Shown here: one piece after another, positions 1-7,693 of the stretch | How positions within the stretch are numbered: the stretch's first letter is position 1 | How the letters are laid out: each line of letters begins with the position of its first letter | DNA from: Streptomyces sp. CBMA156 | GTDB taxonomy: Bacteria > Actinomycetota > Actinomycetes > Streptomycetales > Streptomycetaceae | Length of the DNA stretch: 47,986 nt | Assembly (NCBI RefSeq): GCF_014596515.1 | Contig: NZ_MSJQ01000068.1 | Location: forward strand, 1 to 47,986 | Direction of reading: 5' to 3' | The notes under the pieces: model-generated | Told to the model about the DNA's origin: nothing | Database searches by the model: none | The model's input: the letters and a program-made list of their open reading frames with translations, nothing else | Translations under genes and position numbers: made by a program

Positions 1-75
1 GGTGAGGGCCGCAGCGGCGGCGATCGAGCCGAGCGTGCGGCGGGCCGGGCGGGATGCGGTGACGGTGTCGGTCAT
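1..75 (-). CDS. N-terminus of a secreted protein, cut by the window edge
   Basis: Only 25 codons are present. They begin with ATG at 75 after a good ribosome binding site (GAGGAG, about 8 nt upstream). The translation starts with a polar stretch (MTDTVTASRPARR) and then an Ala-rich hydrophobic run, which looks like the start of a signal peptide. It begins 29 nt after the stop of the upstream alpha/alpha-toroid gene on the same strand, so it is probably the second gene of the cobalamin-riboswitch operon. The product cannot be named. A cobalamin-uptake function is only an inference from position. Confidence 0.6.
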   Translation of the reverse strand, partial: MTDTVTASRPARRTLGSIAAAAALT

Positions 76-104
76 CGGTGAACTCCTCGCGGTCTCGGGC
101 TCGT

Positions 105-1172
105 TCAGTGGGTGGCCGGTGCCGGGCAGGCCAGGGTGGGGGAGTCGGGGCGCGCGCCGGCGGCGGAGAGCGCCGACAGCGGGGTGCCGGCGAGGCCGAG
201 GACGGCCTGCGCCGTGGCCCGGGTGCCGCCGGCCGCGTTGAAGCCGGTCGCGTCGTAGGCGACCGCGCCCCGCACCGCCGGATCGGCGGAGCAGCCCTGC
301 TGGAACTTGACCAGCCGGCCCCAGCCCTTGAGGCCGGTGCCGAAGCGCCCGCCGGTGAGCAGCGCCTGGGTGGCCAGACCGGTGGTGTTGGCGTTGGAGG
401 TGGTGGCCCCCGCGGCCGCGAAGCCGCCGTCGGCGTTCTGGTGGGCGGCCAGCCAGTCGAGGCCGGTGTTGGCCTTGGCGGTGCGGCCGGTGGCGGCGAG
501 GGCCTGGACGGCGAGGGCGGTGGCATCCGGGTCACCGGCGCAGGTGGGCTGGCCGAAGGAGACCGGGAAGCCGCCGTCCGCGCACTGGCTGTTCGCGAGG
601 AAGTCCACGGCCGCCGTCGGGGCGTCACCGGGGGTGCGGTGCAGGGCGATCAGGGCCAGCGACTGGCCGAAGGCGTTGCTGTAGTCGCCCCACTGGGAGC
701 GGTCGGAGAAGCGGCCCTCCGTGGTCTGGAGGGAGCGCAGCCGGGCGGGCAGGTCGATGCCACCGAAGTTCGTGGGGTTCGCGCCGCGAACCTCGACGGC
801 GAGCAGCAGCTTGGCGGTGGCGCCCGCGTACGCCTCGGTGGTGCCGTCGCCGAGGTAGCCGGAGAGGATCTCGGGCTTCGCCAGCCAGGCGGTCGCCCTG
901 GCGGCGGCCTCGTCGGCGCTGCGCGAGGCGGCGAAGGCCAGTACGGCGTCGATGGTCAGGCCCTGGTCGGCGTAGGCGGTGCCGTTGAAGACGGACTCGA
1001 AGTGGTCCCCGTCGACGAGCTGGCGGGCCAGCCAGCCGCCCGCCGCGGCATCCGGACGGATCGTCGAGGAGGGGGTCGTGTCGGCGTGGGCGGCGGTGGC
1101 CACCGGAAGCGCGGTGGCGAGGGCCAGGGCGGGTATCGCGAGCAGACCGAGAGTGCGGCGGAGTGCGGACAT
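105..1172 (-). CDS. Secreted alpha/alpha-toroid (prenyltransferase/squalene-oxidase repeat) protein, possible cobalamin binder
   Basis: About 355 aa. The ATG at 1172 was chosen over an in-frame one further upstream because it opens a clear Sec signal peptide (basic MSALRRT, hydrophobic core, Ala-x-Ala near residue 30). The mature part has several prenyltransferase/squalene-cyclase-type repeats, with the signatures Q-C-A-D-G-G-F and Q-N-A-D-G-G-F, and forms a predicted alpha/alpha toroid. I see no DxDD motif expected of a terpene cyclase, and the protein is exported, so an enzymatic terpene role is unlikely. A cobalamin riboswitch lies directly upstream. The N-terminal domain of animal transcobalamin/intrinsic factor has the same fold, so an extracellular cobalamin-capture role is a reasonable inference. 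It is probably co-transcribed with the gene that starts at 75. Confidence 0.8.
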   Translation of the reverse strand: MSALRRTLGLLAIPALALATALPVATAAHADTTPSSTIRPDAAAGGWLARQLVDGDHFESVFNGTAYADQGLTIDAVLAFAASRSADEAAARATAWLAKPEILSGYLGDGTTEAYAGATAKLLLAVEVRGANPTNFGGIDLPARLRSLQTTEGRFSDRSQWGDYSNAFGQSLALIALHRTPGDAPTAAVDFLANSQCADGGFPVSFGQPTCAGDPDATALAVQALAATGRTAKANTGLDWLAAHQNADGGFAAAGATTSNANTTGLATQALLTGGRFGTGLKGWGRLVKFQQGCSADPAVRGAVAYDATGFNAAGGTRATAQAVLGLAGTPLSALSAAGARPDSPTLACPAPATH

Positions 1173-1274
1173 GAGGTGCCTTTCCGGGCCTGGACGCAGG
1201 GGCCCGGAGGACGTCGGCACGGTGCCGGGGCAGCCCTCGGAGCTCCGGCCCGCAGACCACGACGGGAGGAGGGG

Positions 1275-1420
1275 ACGACATACCTCCGCCGACGGGTACT
1301 CGGGCTCGCCGCCGACCTTGCGTCGACGGCCTACCGTTGCGGGTCAGCGCCGGATTCGGACCGGACTTCCCCCAGCGGCGGAGTCAGAACATGACGGCTC
1401 ATCATGGCGAAACGCGAAAG
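1275..1420 (-). promoter_or_regulatory. Cobalamin (adenosylcobalamin) riboswitch
   Basis: Read on the minus strand, the leader contains the conserved core GGGGGAAGTCCGGT, then AATCCGG, then CTGACCCGCAACGGTA. About 35 nt later comes the B12-box-like GAGCCCGAGTACC (around 1295-1307). These elements occur in the order and spacing of the cobalamin riboswitch class. The element ends about 100 nt before the ATG at 1172, so it should repress the secreted toroid gene when cobalamin is plentiful. The outer boundaries are approximate. Confidence 0.88.
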
Positions 1421-1455
1421 ATTCGGTCAAGGGTTCGTGCGTCACAGCACGGTGT

Positions 1456-1713
1456 TCAAAGCTCCCGCGACGTTGCTCCGGTGGGCCCCGAGCCGCCGGG
1501 CGGTGCGCCACCCCGGTCGGCACCGGCGGCGAACGCCTTCTCCGAACCGGTGACCACCAGACAGCCGATCTCCGGGTCGCGGTCGAAGTCCGTTGCCGCG
1601 GCCACGATTTCGTTCATCAGGAGGGTGTTGAGCGCGTTGAGCGCCTTCGGGCGGTCGAGCGTGATCAGCCCGACCCGGCCCTTGCGTTCGACCAGGATCG
1701 TCTCGTAGGTCAT
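1456..1713 (-). pseudogene. Enoyl-CoA hydratase, 5' remnant
   Basis: An 85-codon frame starts [20 protein letters not shown] and continues with good crotonase N-terminal sequence up to A-F-A-A-G-A-D, just before the oxyanion-hole region. It then runs into unrelated low-quality sequence and a stop. Crotonases are usually about 257 aa, so roughly two thirds is missing, including the catalytic glutamates. The start overlaps the stop of the mmsB remnant (ATGA), preserving the original translational coupling. This is the last member of a decayed valine-degradation operon. Confidence 0.8.
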
Positions 1714-2560
1714 GCGGTGTCCTTCCGGAGGATGGTGATGATCGCCGAGAAGTCCAGTCCTGCGCCGTCGGCCGCCGTGAAGTCCGCGTACAACTGCGCT
1801 GCCCTGCGTCCGAGTTCGGTGGACAGGCCGGCGGACTCGGCCGCCCCGGCGGCCAGTCCGAGGTCCTTGGCCATCAGGGCGGCGGCGAACCCGGCCGCGT
1901 ACTCGCGGTTCGCCGGGCTGGTGGGGACGGGCCCGGGAACGGGGCAGTCGGACGTGAGTGCCCAGCACTGGCCGGAGGCGGCGGAGGCCACGTCGAACAG
2001 GGCCTGGTGGCTGAGCCCGAGGCTCTCCCCGAGGACGAAGGCCTCGCTGACCGCGATCATGGAGACGCCGAGGATCATGTTGTTGCAGATCTTCGCCGCC
2101 TGCCCCGCTCCGGACGCCCCGCAGTGCACGACCCGGCGGCCCATCGCGGCCAGCAGCGGTTCGGCCTCGCCGAAGTCGGCGTCCTCCGCGCCGACCATGA
2201 AGGTCAGGCTCGCGGCCTCGGCGCCGGGCACACCACCGGACACGGGCGCGTCGACGGCCCGGTGCCCGGCCGTGCGGGCCAGATCGGCGGCGATCCGGGC
2301 GTCCCCGACGGCGATGGTGGAACAGTCCACGAACAGCGCCCCGCGGGCGGCTGCGGTCAGACCCTCGTAGGCCTCCAGCACGTGTCGGCCGGTCGGCAGC
2401 ATGGTGATGATCACTTCGGCCCCGGTGGCGACCTGCTCTGCGGAGTCCGCGACGGCCACCCCGCGCTCGGCCGCCCGCTCGCGGGCCTCCGCTGCGAGGT
2501 CGTAGCCGGTCACCCGGTGGCCGGCCTTGACGAGGTTGGCGGCCATCGGGCCGCCCAGCC
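1710..2560 (-). pseudogene. mmsB: 3-hydroxyisobutyrate dehydrogenase (MmsB), N-terminally truncated
   Basis: Roughly 280 codons match a 3-hydroxyisobutyrate dehydrogenase from G-G-P-M-A-A-N-L-V onward. They include the substrate-binding D-A-P-V-S-G-G motif, the catalytic-lysine region (G-Q-A-A-K-I-C-N-N) and a normal C-terminus. What is missing is the first dozen or so residues, with the start codon and the G-x-G-x-x-G dinucleotide-binding loop. In their place the frame continues into the upstream gene. The enzyme would oxidise 3-hydroxyisobutyrate in valine breakdown, but without the NAD loop and its own start it is unlikely to work. A chimeric product starting upstream cannot be excluded. 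Confidence 0.8.
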
Positions 2561-2797
2561 GGTCGCGGCGTGGTGGATGGCGACGATGTCGCCGCCCGTG
2601 CAGAAGGCGCGGTCCCCGGCGCCGGTGATGACGGCGGTGTCGACCCGGTTGTCCCGCTCCCACAGGTCCAGGGCCTCCGTGATGCGCAGCACCATGGCGT
2701 GGGTGAGGGCGTTCAGGGCCGCCGGCCGGTTGAGGACGATCAGGCCGGCCCGGCCCTCCCGCTGGACGAGGACCTCCTCGGTGTTGTTGAGGGTCAT
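2510..2797 (-). pseudogene. 3-hydroxyisobutyryl-CoA hydrolase / crotonase-family, 5' remnant
   Basis: The frame starts MTLNNTEEVLVQREGRAG and runs about 80 codons to the crotonase motif [11 protein letters not shown]. This motif is characteristic of 3-hydroxyisobutyryl-CoA hydrolases, which normally have about 350 aa. Near position 2556-2562 the sequence joins mmsB out of frame and soon stops. The ATG overlaps the stop of the acyl-CoA dehydrogenase remnant by one base (TGATG). The gene has therefore lost its 3' three quarters in a single junction with mmsB. Confidence 0.78.
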
Positions 2798-3216
2798 CAC
2801 GCGGCTCCGGTCAGGCCGCGGGCGACGATGACGCGCATGATCTCGTTGGTTCCTTCCAGGATCTGGTGCACCCGCAGGTCGCGGACGATCTTCTCGATGC
2901 CGTACTCGGCCAGGTAGCCGTAGCCGCCGTGCAGTTGGAGCGCCTGGTTGGCGACCTCGAATCCGGTGTCGGTGGCGTAGCGCTTGGCCATCGCGCACAG
3001 CTGCGGCGCCCGGGGGTCACCGCGGTCCAGGGCGGTCGCCGCCCGCCACAGCAGCGCCCGGGCGGCCTCCAGTTCGGTCGCCATGTCGGCGAGCCGGAAC
3101 TGCAGGGCCTGGGCGTGCAGGAGGCGGGCGCCGAACGCCTCACGGTCCGCCAGGTGGCGGACGGCCCGATCCAGGGCGTCCTGGGCGCCGCCGAGCGAGC
3201 AGGCGGCGATGGCAGG
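2797..3216 (-). pseudogene. acdH: Acyl-CoA dehydrogenase (isobutyryl-CoA type), 3' remnant
   Basis: About 139 codons correspond to the C-terminal domain of an acyl-CoA dehydrogenase, from I-A-A-C-S-L-G-G-A to the normal end. They contain the diagnostic E-V-A-N-Q-A-L-Q-L-H-G-G-Y-G-Y and L-R-V-H-Q-I-L-E-G-T-N-E-I-M-R motifs. The N-terminal and middle domains, about 250 residues with the flavin contacts and the family start, are absent. At about 3216 the sequence joins the 5' part of mmsA. The family would oxidise isobutyryl-CoA in valine degradation; this copy is dead. Confidence 0.82.
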
Positions 3217-3570
3217 TGTGGGATCCCAGCGGCGAACTCCACGACCTCCAGGCCGCGTTGGAGGTCGCCGTGGGCGTCGGCGACGGTCTTGCCGTGCTCG
3301 GCGGACAGCAGCCGGGCCAGCTCCGTCTTCTCCTGCTCGACGAGCTGCAGGAAGCGCAGCAGCACCCGCGCCCGCCGCTGCGGGTTCCATGCTGCCCACG
3401 CGGGCTGGGCCCGGGCGGCGTCGGCGATCACGGCCTCGACCTCGGCACGGCTCGCCAGCGGGCACCCGGGCCTGCACCCGGCCGGTGTTGGGGTCGTACA
3501 CGTCGCCGAAACGGCCGGACGTACCGGCGACGGGCTTGCCCGCGACGAAGTGGGTCAGTTCATGGACCAT
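3217..3570 (-). pseudogene. mmsA: Methylmalonate-semialdehyde dehydrogenase (MmsA), 5' remnant with frameshift
   Basis: It starts MVHELTHFVAGKPVAGTSGR, the usual N-terminus of actinobacterial MmsA. After A-R-V-P the frame shifts by one base because of an extra G around 3460-3462. The second frame restores L-A-S-R-A-E-V-E-A-V-I-A-D-A and runs to E-F-A-A-G-I-P-H-L (about residue 115 of roughly 500). There it is fused to the acyl-CoA dehydrogenase tail. Catalytic Cys and Glu regions are missing. This was the first gene of the operon. Confidence 0.82.
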
Positions 3571-3680
3571 CGGGTGCCGGGGTGTTGCCGGTACTGCAAT
3601 CCTGCGCGTGCGCGACCGCCACCGCCCCGATTGCCCGCGAGGTGCGCGGGACGGCCGGCCGGGACGGGCGGCGCCCGGGG

Positions 3681-3902
3681 TCAGAGTCCGAACATCGTGG
3701 TGTACGGCTGAGTGATGCGTTCCTGCCGTGACCCGAAGTCGACGAGCACGGCGATGTCGCCTTCGACGCCGATGACCCGGCCGAGACCGTACGTGTCATG
3801 AGTGACCCGGTCGCCGACGGCGAAGTGCTTGCGCGGGGCCTCCATCCGGGCCTTGAACGGGCTGGTGGGCAGGTGGCGGGGGACTGCTGTGTATTTCGTC
3901 AT
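3681..3902 (-). CDS. Small CarD-like/RID-type protein
   Basis: 73 aa starting MTKYTAVPRHLPTSPFKARM. The central block, F-A-V-G-D-R-V-T-H-D-T-Y-G-L-G-R-V-I-G-V-E, followed by V-D-F-G-S-R-Q-E-R-I, matches the short beta-barrel (Tudor-like) RNA-polymerase-interacting module at the N-terminus of CarD/TRCF-like proteins. It lacks the DNA-binding C-terminal domain of CarD, so a transcription-factor role is uncertain. Small proteins of this kind are common in Streptomyces. It is divergent from the cold-shock gene, which fits a shared stress-responsive region, but function is inferred. Confidence 0.72.
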   Translation of the reverse strand: MTKYTAVPRHLPTSPFKARMEAPRKHFAVGDRVTHDTYGLGRVIGVEGDIAVLVDFGSRQERITQPYTTMFGL

Positions 3903-4280
3903 TGTCTGTCAGTATGCGCTCGGAAAGCGCGAGGTCGGACTTTCTCGGCGCCATCGATTTCCGGGGGATCTTGAGCGACGCGGGCGCTCGTCCGGTTCGT
4001 CTCTCCGGCGGTGCCGGTAGGCGTGATCCGTCCCCCTGACGGCTGCCGCCGTGAGGGCGGACACACCGCACCTGTGATCCTCGCAGCATGGGGCGGTCGG
4101 CCCGGGGAATGATCCACTTGGTCAACCAGTGTGCCCTCCAAGCGTGTTGACAGGCCCGTCGGCGCTGGTCCGGCAGGTTCAGGGGGCCCCGAAGATCTGG
4201 GGAGGAAACTTCCCGCCGCGATGGGCTGCGGCCTGCTACTGTCGTCATCAGTTGCAGTAGTGGTTCCCATGAACGTTGTG
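3903..4280. other. Divergent intergenic region upstream of the cold-shock gene
   Basis: No convincing gene is visible here. The region separates the CarD-like gene (minus) from the cold-shock gene (plus) and must hold both promoters. A TACTGT hexamer at 4237-4242 is a possible -10 element for the plus strand, without a good -35. A TTGACA at about 4146 has no matching -10. Confidence 0.4.
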
Positions 4281-4317
4281 TGCGCCTGCTGATGTTTCGC
4301 GGGCGCATTTTTCTTTT
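4281..4317 (+). promoter_or_regulatory. Hairpin plus T-tract in the cold-shock leader (candidate attenuator)
   Basis: TGCGCC (4281-4286) pairs with GGCGCA (4302-4307), and TTTTTCTTTT follows immediately. This looks like an intrinsic terminator, but it lies 90 nt before the csp start and no plus-strand gene precedes it. It could be a transcription attenuator or temperature-sensitive leader structure. Confidence 0.45.
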
Positions 4318-4406
4318 CCCGGCTCTTCCCCGGGTGGGTGCTCATCGCGGCGACTCGAAGTCCGCGCTGTGCGTGCTTCGGACAGTCCCTTGAAGGAGAT
4401 TTCTTT

Positions 4407-4610
4407 ATGGCTAATGGCACCGTGAAGTGGTTCAACGCGGAAAAGGGCTTCGGCTTCATCGAGCAGGAGGGTGGCGGCCCCGACGTCTTCGCCCACTACT
4501 CGAACATCAACGCCAACGGCTTCCGTGAGCTGCTCGAGGGCCAGAAGGTCGAGTTCGACGTCACGCAGGGCCAGAAGGGCCCGCAGGCCGAGAACATTCG
4601 TCCGCTGTAG
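4407..4610 (+). CDS. Cold-shock protein (CspA family)
   Basis: 67 aa, the normal length of a single cold-shock domain. RNP1 is K-G-F-G-F-I-E (residues 13-19) and RNP2 is V-F-A-H-Y (about 27-31). The aromatic nucleic-acid-binding surface (W8, F15, F17, F28, Y31) is complete. The ATG at 4407 is chosen over an in-frame upstream start because AAGGAG lies at 4393-4398 and the family begins M-A-x-G-T-V-K-W-F-N. It binds single-stranded RNA/DNA as a chaperone. The leader carries a hairpin and T-tract and the gene ends in a strong terminator, so it is probably monocistronic. A DEAD-box helicase follows, a functionally sensible partner in cold-induced RNA unfolding. Confidence 0.97.
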   Translation: MANGTVKWFNAEKGFGFIEQEGGGPDVFAHYSNINANGFRELLEGQKVEFDVTQGQKGPQAENIRPL

Positions 4611-4639
4611 TTCTTCTGCCACGGCACCCGCCCAGCAGC

Positions 4640-4681
4640 GAGGGGCCCGCACCGCGCACACATGCCTGGTGCGGGCCCCTC
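4640..4681 (+). terminator. Strong stem-loop terminator after csp
   Basis: GAGGGGCCCGCACC (4640-4653) pairs perfectly with GGTGCGGGCCCCTC (4668-4681), a 14-bp stem with a 14-nt loop, 29 nt after the csp stop. There is no T-tract, as is usual for Streptomyces. Confidence 0.85.
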
Positions 4682-4981
4682 GGCATTGCGCCACGGCGCA
4701 TCTCCCGGCCGTTTCTGGCCCCTGGCTTCGCCACCGGCAGCCATCCCCACGCGAGACGCACAGCGCCGCGTCCGGATCGGCGCCCTGCCGTGACATCGCA
4801 CGGCTTTGAGGTTCCTCGCTCCCGCTCCGCGCGGTGAGCGCCGACCGTAGGTGACGTGCCGCACGGTTCCACCGTCCACGCCCCACCCGTCACACTTTCG
4901 GCCCGTTCCCTTGTGGTCTCCGCGCTGCCCTGTACCGCGGAGCCTTCCTCGTGACGTGCCGCCCTGAGGAAGGTCTCCCGC
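4682..4981 (+). other. Leader/promoter region of the DEAD-box helicase
   Basis: Three hundred bases without a supported gene on either strand. It must include the helicase promoter and 5' leader. I see no recognisable riboswitch or clean promoter hexamers. Confidence 0.35.
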
Positions 4982-6514
4982 ATGAACCGCTCCAGTCGCT
5001 CCTCCCACCAGAACGCCAACTCCCGCTCCTCTGCGGGCTCCCGCTCCGGTGGTAGCTCCTTCTACGGCGACCGGCCTGCCGGCGGCCGGCACTCCTCCGG
5101 ACGGAGCGCCCGTTCGGGATCGTCCCCGAAGGGGGAGTTCGCTATGCCGGTGAGTACCACTGCGGCGTTGCCGGCCGTCGAAGCCTTCGACGAACTGGAC
5201 ATGCCCAACGCGCTGCTGTCGGTGCTGACCCGCCAGGGCGTCACCACGCCGTTCCCCATCCAGGCCGCGACACTGCCCAACTCGCTCGCCGGTCGCGACG
5301 TCCTGGGACGAGGCCGCACCGGCTCCGGCAAGACCATCGCCTTCGGCCTCGCCGTGCTGGCCCGCACCACCGGGCGCAGGGCCGAGCCGCGCCGCCCGCT
5401 CGCCATGGTGCTGGTCCCCACCCGCGAACTCGCACAGCAGGTCACCGACGCCCTCACCCCCTACGCCCACGCGGTGCGCCTGCGCCTGGCGACCGTGGTG
5501 GGCGGGATGTCGATCGGCCGCCAGGCACACGCTCTGAACCGCGGGGCGGAGGTCGTGGTCGCCACCCCCGGCCGCCTCAAGGACCTGATCCAGCGCGGCG
5601 ACTGCCAACTGGACGAGGTCGCCGTCACCGTCCTCGACGAGGCCGACCAGATGGCCGACATGGGCTTCCTGCCCCAGGTCACCGAACTTCTCGAACAGGT
5701 CGCCGAAGGCGGCCAGACGATGCTGTTCTCCGCCACCCTGGACCGCAACGTCGACCGGCTGGTGCGCCGCTTCCTCAACGACCCGGTCACCCACTCGGTG
5801 GACCCGTCCGCCGGGGCGGTCAGCACCATGGAGCACCACGTGCTCCACGTGCAGAACTTCGACAAGAACGCCACGATCGCCCACATCGCCTCCCGCGACG
5901 GCGGGGTGATCATGTTCACCGACACCAAGCACGGCGCCGACCGCCTGGTGGAGGACCTGCTCGCGAACGGGGTGAAGGCCGCGGCCCTGCACGGCGGCAA
6001 GTCCCAGCCCCAGCGCACCCGCACCCTGGAGCAGTTCCGCACCGGCCAGGTCACCGCGTTGATCGCGACCAACGTCGCCGCCCGCGGCATCCACATCGAC
6101 GGACTCGACCTCGTCGTCAACCTGGACCCGCCGGCCGACCACAAGGACTACCTCCACCGGGGCGGCCGCACCGCCCGCGCGGGCGAGTCCGGCACCGTCG
6201 TCACGCTGGTGCTGCCCAACCAGCGCCGCGAGATGAACCGCATGATGGCCACCGCCGCCATCAATCCCGTCACCACCAGGGTCAGCGCCGGCGACGAGGA
6301 GCTGGCCCGGATCACCGGTGCCCGGGTGCCCACCGGAATCCCCACCGTGATCGCCGAAGCCGCCGTCGAACGGCCGCGCCGCACCCCCTCCGCGAACCGC
6401 GGCCGCCGCGGCCGTCCCGCCAACACCGCCGGTGACACCCGGGCCACCCCGAGCCGAGACAACCGAAGCTCCTCCCGCCGCCGGGCCCCCAAGCGCGTCG
6501 CCCCCGCCGCGTAG
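4982..6514 (+). CDS. DEAD-box ATP-dependent RNA helicase
   Basis: 510 aa. After a Ser/Arg/Gly-rich tail (about 1-55) come the Q-motif region F-P-I-Q-A-A-T (91-97), motif I G-R-T-G-S-G-K-T (111-118), P-T-R-E-L-A-Q-Q (146-153), T-P-G-R (195-198), D-E-A-D (219-222) and S-A-T (250-252). The helicase C-domain ends in H-R-G-G-R-T-A-R-A-G, and the C-terminal tail is basic. It unwinds short RNA duplexes and probably acts with the cold-shock protein upstream. A second in-frame ATG at 5144 has a very good binding site (AGGGGGAG), so a shorter form without the disordered tail may also be made. The long start is preferred because the tail has real coding character and its own binding site. Confidence 0.95.
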   Translation: MNRSSRSSHQNANSRSSAGSRSGGSSFYGDRPAGGRHSSGRSARSGSSPKGEFAMPVSTTAALPAVEAFDELDMPNALLSVLTRQGVTTPFPIQAATLPNSLAGRDVLGRGRTGSGKTIAFGLAVLARTTGRRAEPRRPLAMVLVPTRELAQQVTDALTPYAHAVRLRLATVVGGMSIGRQAHALNRGAEVVVATPGRLKDLIQRGDCQLDEVAVTVLDEADQMADMGFLPQVTELLEQVAEGGQTMLFSATLDRNVDRLVRRFLNDPVTHSVDPSAGAVSTMEHHVLHVQNFDKNATIAHIASRDGGVIMFTDTKHGADRLVEDLLANGVKAAALHGGKSQPQRTRTLEQFRTGQVTALIATNVAARGIHIDGLDLVVNLDPPADHKDYLHRGGRTARAGESGTVVTLVLPNQRREMNRMMATAAINPVTTRVSAGDEELARITGARVPTGIPTVIAEAAVERPRRTPSANRGRRGRPANTAGDTRATPSRDNRSSSRRRAPKRVAPAA

Positions 6515-6711
6515 CACCCCCGGACCCGGCTTCCGACGCGGACCGGGGCCGCACAGATCGCCGGGCCTGCGACACCGGATTCCCGTGGCGGCCGCACGCG
6601 GAATCGTTCAGCGCTGCGGCCCGCCCCCGCGCAGCCTGTGCGGCCCGTCCGCCACGAGTGCCCTGATCATCACCGCCGGCCTCGGCCGGAGAGACACGAA
6701 GGAGTCAGCCC

Positions 6712-7092
6712 GTGACCACCACGATCCAGAATCCGCCGACCACCGCCACGGTCGGCGATCTCATGAAACACCCCGAGCTGCAGATCAGCGACGATGTCAT
6801 GGTCGACGCCGCGATGGACATCCTGCAGAGCTCCGGCGCGGACCACCTCCTGGTCCGCGACGAAGACGGCCGCTGCGCCGGGCTGCTGACCCGCCTGCAC
6901 CTGGCGCCGTTCCAGGCCCGGTCCTGGTACACCGAGCGCACCCCCGTACGCGACGTGACCCTCGACCGCGCCCCCTTCGCCACCACCGGCATGCCCGCAG
7001 CCACCGCTGCCGCCGCCATGCGCTCCCGCGGCCTGGACACCTGGCCGGTGGTGGACCACGACGGACACGCCGTCGGCCTTCTCAGCTTGTAG
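6712..7092 (+). CDS. CBS-domain pair protein
   Basis: 126 aa starting at a GTG with GAAGGAG eight bases upstream. Two tandem CBS motifs fill the protein: T-V-G-D-L-M-K-H-P at residue 13 onward with D-H-L-L-V-R-D-E-D-G-R-C-A-G-L-L-T, and V-R-D-V-T onward with T-W-P-V-V-D-H-D-G-H-A-V-G-L-L. Such stand-alone pairs bind adenine nucleotides and usually act as energy sensors for another protein, which is not identifiable here. It lies about 200 nt after the helicase on the same strand. Confidence 0.87.
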   Translation: MTTTIQNPPTTATVGDLMKHPELQISDDVMVDAAMDILQSSGADHLLVRDEDGRCAGLLTRLHLAPFQARSWYTERTPVRDVTLDRAPFATTGMPAATAAAAMRSRGLDTWPVVDHDGHAVGLLSL

Positions 7093-7437
7093 AGGTACGG
7101 ACAACGAGCGCTGTCAGCACGCCTGATCAGGAGGCGACGTCCGACCGCAGGGGCGCGAGCGCGAGCAGGCGAGCTCGCGTGCTGACTGTCCGTCCCGCGA
7201 AGTACCTCCGTGCAGCAGCGGCGCCAACATGGTCGGCGAGTCCGCTGGAGCAGGTTCGGAGCCGGCCGCCAGCCCGACTCCGGCGCGGTCGAACCCGCGG
7301 GCTGGGCCTGTGCGGCCAGGCGAACGGAAGGGCCGGCTGCGCGGCTCAGGCCGACTGTTCGAGGGGCCGATGACGGCGGTGTCGAAGTGGCGGATGCCGT
7401 AGGTCAGAGTCCGGCTGAATCGTGCGACGGTGCCAGC
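7093..7437. other. Intergenic, no supported gene
   Basis: No open frame here has believable protein content. A weak hairpin, CGCGAGC (7154-7160) with GCTCGCG (7173-7179), could end transcription of the CBS gene. The following DUF255 remnant suggests the stretch is partly degraded sequence. Confidence 0.4.
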
Positions 7438-7599
7438 ATGAACCGACTCGCGAACGCGACGTCGCCGTACCTTCTCCAGCACGCCTCCAATCCGGTGGAT
7501 TGGCGGCCATGGGGAGAGGAGGCGGTCAATGAAGCCAAGCGGCGGGACGTGCCCATTCTCTTGAGTGTGGGCTATGCGTCCTGGCACTTGGGCTTCTGA
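7438..7599 (+). pseudogene. DUF255 / thioredoxin-like YyaL-type protein, 5' remnant
   Basis: Fifty-three codons begin [20 protein letters not shown] and continue D-W-R-P-W-G-E-E-A, the unmistakable N-terminus of the DUF255 (YyaL/SSP411-like) family, whose members are around 650-700 aa. The normal S-V-G-Y-S-x-C-H-W-C-H motif is already altered to [11 protein letters not shown], followed by a stop. Both active-site cysteines are gone, and the remaining 90 percent of the gene is absent before the next gene. Confidence 0.85.
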
Positions 7600-7693
7600 T
7601 GATCCGCTGGTGCCAATGGCACGGCACTCGCAGCGCCGACCGGTGTCCGTGATCCGCCCCGGCGCCACCTCCCCGGCTGGGGATCACGCCGCA

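Noticed and set aside
78..1394. Long plus-strand open frame over the riboswitch and toroid gene
   Set aside because: It is antisense to a gene with a signal peptide and repeats; its translation is Gly/Arg/Val-rich without protein character.
4496..6517. 673-codon minus-strand frame
   Set aside because: Antisense shadow of the DEAD-box helicase, produced by GC-rich codon bias.
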